Positions 49,901 through 55,900 of a DNA stretch of 64,000 nucleotides are shown here, one piece after another. The notes under the pieces are model-generated. The model was not told the DNA's origin. It saw nothing but the letters and a program-made list of their open reading frames with translations, and made no database searches. Numbering within the stretch: position 1 is the stretch's first letter; each line of letters begins with the position of its first letter. The position numbers were made by a program, and so were the translations under genes. This DNA is from Chelonoidis abingdonii (Eukaryota; Chordata; Testudines; Testudinidae), in assembly GCF_003597395.2 (NCBI RefSeq), contig NC_133770.1:200791259-200855258 (forward strand). The letters are read 5' to 3'.

Positions 49901-52900
49901 AATCTGCAGGGTCGGGGCATGAACAGGCTGGAAATTGCTTGCCCCTCTCCCTCCCAGAGCTTAGAGACTTCTCTGTGCCAGTACTGTTCAGGGCTTTAGC
50001 ACATGCAGGGCTTAGCTCCTCCTGGCCAGCGCCCTGGACTGGAGGGTCTTGGGCTTTCCTGGGGTATCGGCTCAGCCAGAGGCAGTAGGGGAAGGAAGTA
50101 GCCTGCTGGCCAGGCTTTTGGTGAGCTGAGGGGCTGCTTCTCTGCACAGCACTGGGAGCGAGGCGCACACCGCCAATGGGGATATGGAGGAGCAGTGGGA
50201 TGGCAGGGGGAAAGGGTAAAGCAGAGAGGGGGGAACATATAAAGGGATGATTGGTGAGCAGCAGAGGCAACATGTAACTAGCTGCTGCCTGGCACCTGCC
50301 TGAACTCATCAGCCACTGCCACTTGCAGCGTGCAGCCAGTGCTGTCTGGAAACAGGATAGGGGGCAGGGCCCTGCTGGCTGAGATCCAGCATGCAGCAGG
50401 GGCTGTGCTGATGGAACCATCAGGGGGAGCAGCCAGCCTCGCACGCTGCATCTTCACCCCAAAACCAGCCTTGCACACCCACCCCATCAACTTCAGCTGT
50501 CTTTTAATACATTTTAACAGATGGAAACCAGGAAGAGACACAGCACTATGTGACCAACCTGGTTTCCTGGATCACTGTTTGAGAACTGCTGATATATAGT
50601 ATAATATAGCTAATATAGTCCATATATTAAAAGTCTCCATTTTTAACAAATCCAATATTTGCCTTTCTCAGTCCATGTCTTCTCTTCCTTACTGTTCGTT
50701 ACTTTCATTTCTGTGTTACATCAGAGTTTGAAAACAGTAAGGTTATTTGTTTTTGCGTTCTGTTTACGTTGGGCTAGATCTATGCACACAGAGGCAAAAA
50801 AAGCAGAGGAATGTATAAGGGAGTATTTGGTTCCTATGCAAATAGCTGGACAGAATCCCTTCCACCACTCGGGTTGACAGGGTGGTATGTCTGTTCACAC
50901 ACTGACTCCCTGCAGCATAGGAGGTGAAAAGAGCTGGCTAATGCATATGCTGCTGTTAACAGCTTATGTTATCTGGGTGTGCCTCAGTGCCTGCTCATAG
51001 GAGGAGGAAGCAGTGCATTGTGGTGGGCTGCACAAAGGCTGATTAGAAGTTCTGTGGTTTAACATATGTTTTTTTCTGCTTCTTTTAATCAAAATCAGTA
51101 TCAAGAGTGTGAGGAATATCTATTCAGTATAACTACTGTAGTTCACTAGTAAACAGTACTGAAGAGGGATGGTTGTAGGCCTGAGACACTGGACTGAGAC
51201 TCAAGAAATCTGGGTTCAGTTCCTGGCACTGCCACAGAGTTTTTGAGAGGCCCTGGGCAAGTCACTTCCCCTCTGTGCTTCAATTTTCCCATTTGTAAAA
51301 TTGGGGTAATCACTTCTTACCTGTCAGGAGTGTTGTGAGAATATATTATCATTTGTGGTACTCAGACGACAGGAACTATATAAATAGAGTGTGTGCAGGG
51401 CGGTCCCAGGATTGGGGGAGCACATGTGTCTTAAAACCATCTTTGCCCTCTCTAGTTGGCTATTTGAGTGCTCCTGAGCTACAGTTTGGGTCTGGCCCAG
51501 TAAGATTTTCAGAAATAAAAATCTAAACATTTCAAGGAAAGTCTAATTTAATACTGACTGTTAAGTACTTCTCACCTTGGTTATGGTTCTCAGAAAGTGT
51601 CTTTGTTTAAATAGTAGAACAGATGAATAGGTTCTCCAATCTTTCTTCAAACAAAAGTCCCAGGACATGGGATCTATCATAGGTTAAGGGGACACATTTT
51701 TGTGGAAATGCTTGTTAAAACAATTTCCCCTATAGTAAGCATAGGAAATAACTAGCATGATTGTGTACTAGTATCTGTTGGCAAATGTTGGCAATGTAAT
51801 GTTGACTGTGGCAATCTTTTGGGTCTCTGAAGAGATGGCAAAGCTATTGGTTGTTTTCAGTCATGAGGCCCAGGAGGCTGAGTTTTGAGAGATTGTTGGA
51901 CTATTTGTTTAGGATAACGTCTGTAGAGTAAAATCATAGGCCATATCTGTTTCTGCAATAACTTTTACACAACTAACATGCAGTATTTTTATTATTTCTA
52001 TCTGAAGAGATCTTGTTCGTGATATCAGACTCTGATTTCCTCAGTGGGGAAAAAAAATAAGCTATGTGATGCATTGTTTAGTCCCTGTCTCTGTATTGTG
52101 GTCTCTTGCCTTTTGTGATATCAATGTAAACTCTGCTGAGAACCTCAGAAACAAAGATGCTCTTGGGGCCTGAGGGGTGGCACGGAGGGCCAGTCTCATT
52201 TTCCCCTTTAGCTTTCACTTAATATGTTTTTATCCATATAACTGTTGATTTGAACCTTAGTGGAACATGAAGAATTCCTGCCTCTTCAAACTATTGATGA
52301 TCTTTATTTTTATCTTCTAGCAACTTTGGATCATCACTGGCATATTTTGCTCATTGCTGGAGGGGCTGCTGCCTCATTATTACTACTGGTCACCATACTG
52401 ATCATTAGCGTCACTGTTGTTTATCGTAAAAAGTAAGTAGAGTAACAGATCCAGTTCCTTAATGACACTGAGTAGCTCTAAAGTCTCTAGGACCTCATAA
52501 TGAGGTGTGGAAATGTAGCAATTTTTTAAAATTGACCCCTTTTACTGAAAACTTGAAATGTCAACACTTGAAAAATTCTGATGCTATAGCTGGTAGAAAA
52601 AAACTATGAATGTTTCAAGATTTTCCTAATTTTTAAAAAATGTTGAATGTCAAATTTTGAAAAATTTCAACACGTTCTAATCTTCATGCACCTATGAAAT
52701 GCTTTCCTGGCATAAACCACAAATGGCATGTTCTGTGATTACATGCTAAGGGATTAAGTTCTGAATTTGTTATTTTCCACTTGAATGCCTTCTCCCCACT
52801 CCCTCAAGTTTGCTGCATCCCCTACCAAATGACTAAAAGATGTTGAACCCAGATTTTATGTTTTTTGTTGAAGTGGCAGAAACAACAGCAACAAAATGAG

Positions 52901-55900
52901 ACATCTCCCCCCTCCAATGAAAAGCATTTTTAGAAAAAAGGTCATTTTAGCTAATTGGCAAATACGTCTTTACATTCACCTGAAATGGAGCTGGTTTTTT
53001 TCATGTCCAAATGTTCTGCTTAGCACTATATGAGACAAAGTCAAGTAGGTTATAATCTATAGTCTATAACTCAGCTAAGCTGCCTAGGGATCCAGAGGGA
53101 GGCTAATTGGAGTCTCTTCTTTCTTTTGGTTTGAGTAAGAAGATAAACCCAACTCCCCATTATCTCTCTCATTTCTAGTTCTCCCTGGGAAGCAAAATCC
53201 CGAGATGCTAGATGGTCTTTTAAGCCTTTTTTGGTTATTATTTTTGTACCGATGATATTGTACAGATTTATGGTGCTAGAATTAATCTGCTAAATTATGT
53301 AAATGTGCATTTCCACTGTAACATTCCTGTTGAATGTGTGTCACCAGAAAGAAAAAGAGAAGGATCATGAAGGCCCTCTCGAAAGCCCTGTGCTCCACTC
53401 AGACCCGGGTAAGATTGGCCAAAGAACTACTTGCTTTTTGCAGGATTTTTTTCTTTAAATGTAACAACATGAAAACAGTACTTTCTGAAGTTTGCAATTT
53501 AGACTGTACTCTTACTATTGGTGCTTTTTTCACTGTCTCTCTGAAATATGCTGATACTTGTAAAACAGCATCGTATAGTGTTCTGAGCACTGATCCAAGC
53601 ACCAGAAATTCCTGAGTTCTAATCCTGTTTATGGGCTAGTCATGCAGGCCACCATTCTCAAATCAATGGGAGTTGCAGATGCTCAGCAAATGTCCAAATC
53701 AGGCCCTGTGTATTTGTCCTAAATATGGATATATGCGCTGGTTTTGAGCTCCCAAGGGGAAAATCTGGCTTTAATATCTTTCTGAATTTCTGTTTCTCCT
53801 TGACTAAAAATGGATAGCTAGCTTAAGAGGAGTGCTGCAAGGGTTAGTTAATATTTGTTAAGGACTTTGCCAAAAATAATTAGCACTTCGATATTTAATA
53901 CTGTCAGTGATCCTTCTGTGATATAAGATGTTAGATATGATTGCAAAGAATTTATCTTTAGGCTTGAAAGCTAACACCATCATTCCTCCATATGTTGCAT
54001 GCATGTTTAATTTTGGAAATTAAAGGTAACATTGGTTCATTCTATTATTTGATGCATCTTCAGTTTGTCTTAAAAGTAATACCTAAACATATTGCATATG
54101 TATGCAGGACTTCTGCCATGGGAGAAGTGTAACAGGAGAAATTATGTGCTATGTTTAGGGGTGAGATGTGAGTTCACCTACTCTAATTTTGTAGGGCAGA
54201 TACCTAATTTTCAGAGGTTTCCCTCTTTTTTGTTCTTTAGAAGTGGGACCCTAACACTAATACTTAAACCTTTTTAGAAATTTGTGTTCCTTATGATATG
54301 ATATTATACAATATAAAATATAAAATAATTAATATAACAGAAATCTTTATAGAGCCCTGAGAACGCTGAGGTGAGGGAAGGGTGCCAACTTAATTCTGCT
54401 CCTGCCTTTCCTCTTCATTGACCCTCAGTCCTGGCTTCTGAGACCACCTTTGCCATCTTTCCCACTGAACACTATGTAATCTTTCTCAATGAGAGTGGGA
54501 GTCTCTTGCTGTTCCTCCCAGTCACCAGCTTGTACATGAAGCCACTATGAGTTGCATGGTAGATATTTCTTTAAAACTCCATCTGTGCTCCTAGTCTTCG
54601 CTGCCTCCCTTCTGTCTTATATTGATCAGAAGAAGGGTGAAGTAGACCTCAGGGTAGTCTCTGCACTCAGAAATCTTCCCTTTTTCTGTGATAAGAAGCC
54701 CTAGTGGGACCCATTCTCACTTTAGGAATTACTTAGTTCATAAAGCAATTAATGCATGAGGAATCACAAGTTTTTTTAAGACTGAACGAATCATGCAGTT
54801 GTTTTCATCTATCTACTGTAGCCAATTTGAAATTATTTGAGAACTATGTTTTGAATAGCAGCCTAGTTTCCCCAGCTACTTGATCCTATAATGAAGCATT
54901 GTTAACCCTGTATTTGTGACAAAAGTTGTTGATGTTTTTTTGGTTTGACTTTTAATTTGGAAATGAGTGAGACATAGCAACTACCTTAGCTCTTTTTTTT
55001 TAACCACTTACCACTTAAACATTCTGGACCAGATCCTCAGCTGGTGTAAATCTGAGGAGTTCCATTGAAGGCAGTGGGCCTACACTGGGTGAGACTCTGG
55101 CCCTTTTTTCTCAGCCTTTATTCTCTAACGAAGGGAGGAATTGCAGTAGCAATTGCTATTTCTGGGCAAAATTATGTGATTCTGGTTTGCAGGGTGATCA
55201 GGCTTTTCTGATGAAGTCTTGGGCTGCGTTTCTAGCTATAGTCATAGACTTTGAGAGGAGATTTTGGCAGCTGGAGAGGAGTGTCAAGTCTGAGGTGGGG
55301 AGAAGGGCTGAAAGTAGGGCTGTCAAGCAACTAAAAAATTTAATTGCAATTAAACACACTGTTAAACAATAATAAAATGCTACTTATTTAAATATTTTTG
55401 GATAGTCTCTACATTTTCAAATATATTGATTTCAATTACAACACAGAATGCAAAGTGTACAATGCTCACTTTATTTTTGATTACAAGTATTTGTAAGGTA
55501 AAAAACCAAAAGAGAGAGGTGAATTGAAAAATACTAATACAAGTACTGTACTGCAGTCCCTTTATCATGAAAGTTGAACTTACAAATGTAGAATTATGTC
55601 AAAAAAACCTGCATTCAATAGTAAAACAATGTAAAATTTTAGAGCCTGAAAGGACTCAGTCCTACTTCTTGTAAAGTCAATCACTCAATTAAACAAGTTT
55701 GTTTACATTTGCAGAAGATGATAATGCTGTCTGCTTCTTGTTTACGATGTCACCTGAAAGTGAGAACAGGCATTCTCATTGCACTGTTGTAGCCAGAGTT
55801 GCAAGATATTTACATGCCAGATGTGCTAAAGATTCATATGTCCCTTCATGTTTCAACCACCATTCCAGAGGACATGCGTCCATGATTATGATGGATTCTG

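Larger units (their letters stand above)
42818..52320 (+). other. CD226: CD226 intron 3 (9,503 bp)
   Basis: Between the second Ig exon and the transmembrane exon. Contains the MITEs, Penelope-like palindrome, CR1 and GC-rich repeat listed separately. 46760-49200 and 51400-52320 show nothing I can name apart from scattered ancient-repeat motifs ('cccattgtatggggtgctct' near 47680). Confidence 0.8.

Noticed and set aside
49872..50444. 190-codon frame on the - strand
   Set aside because: Lies in a GC-rich repeat-like block; the composition explains the lack of stops and no motif is present.
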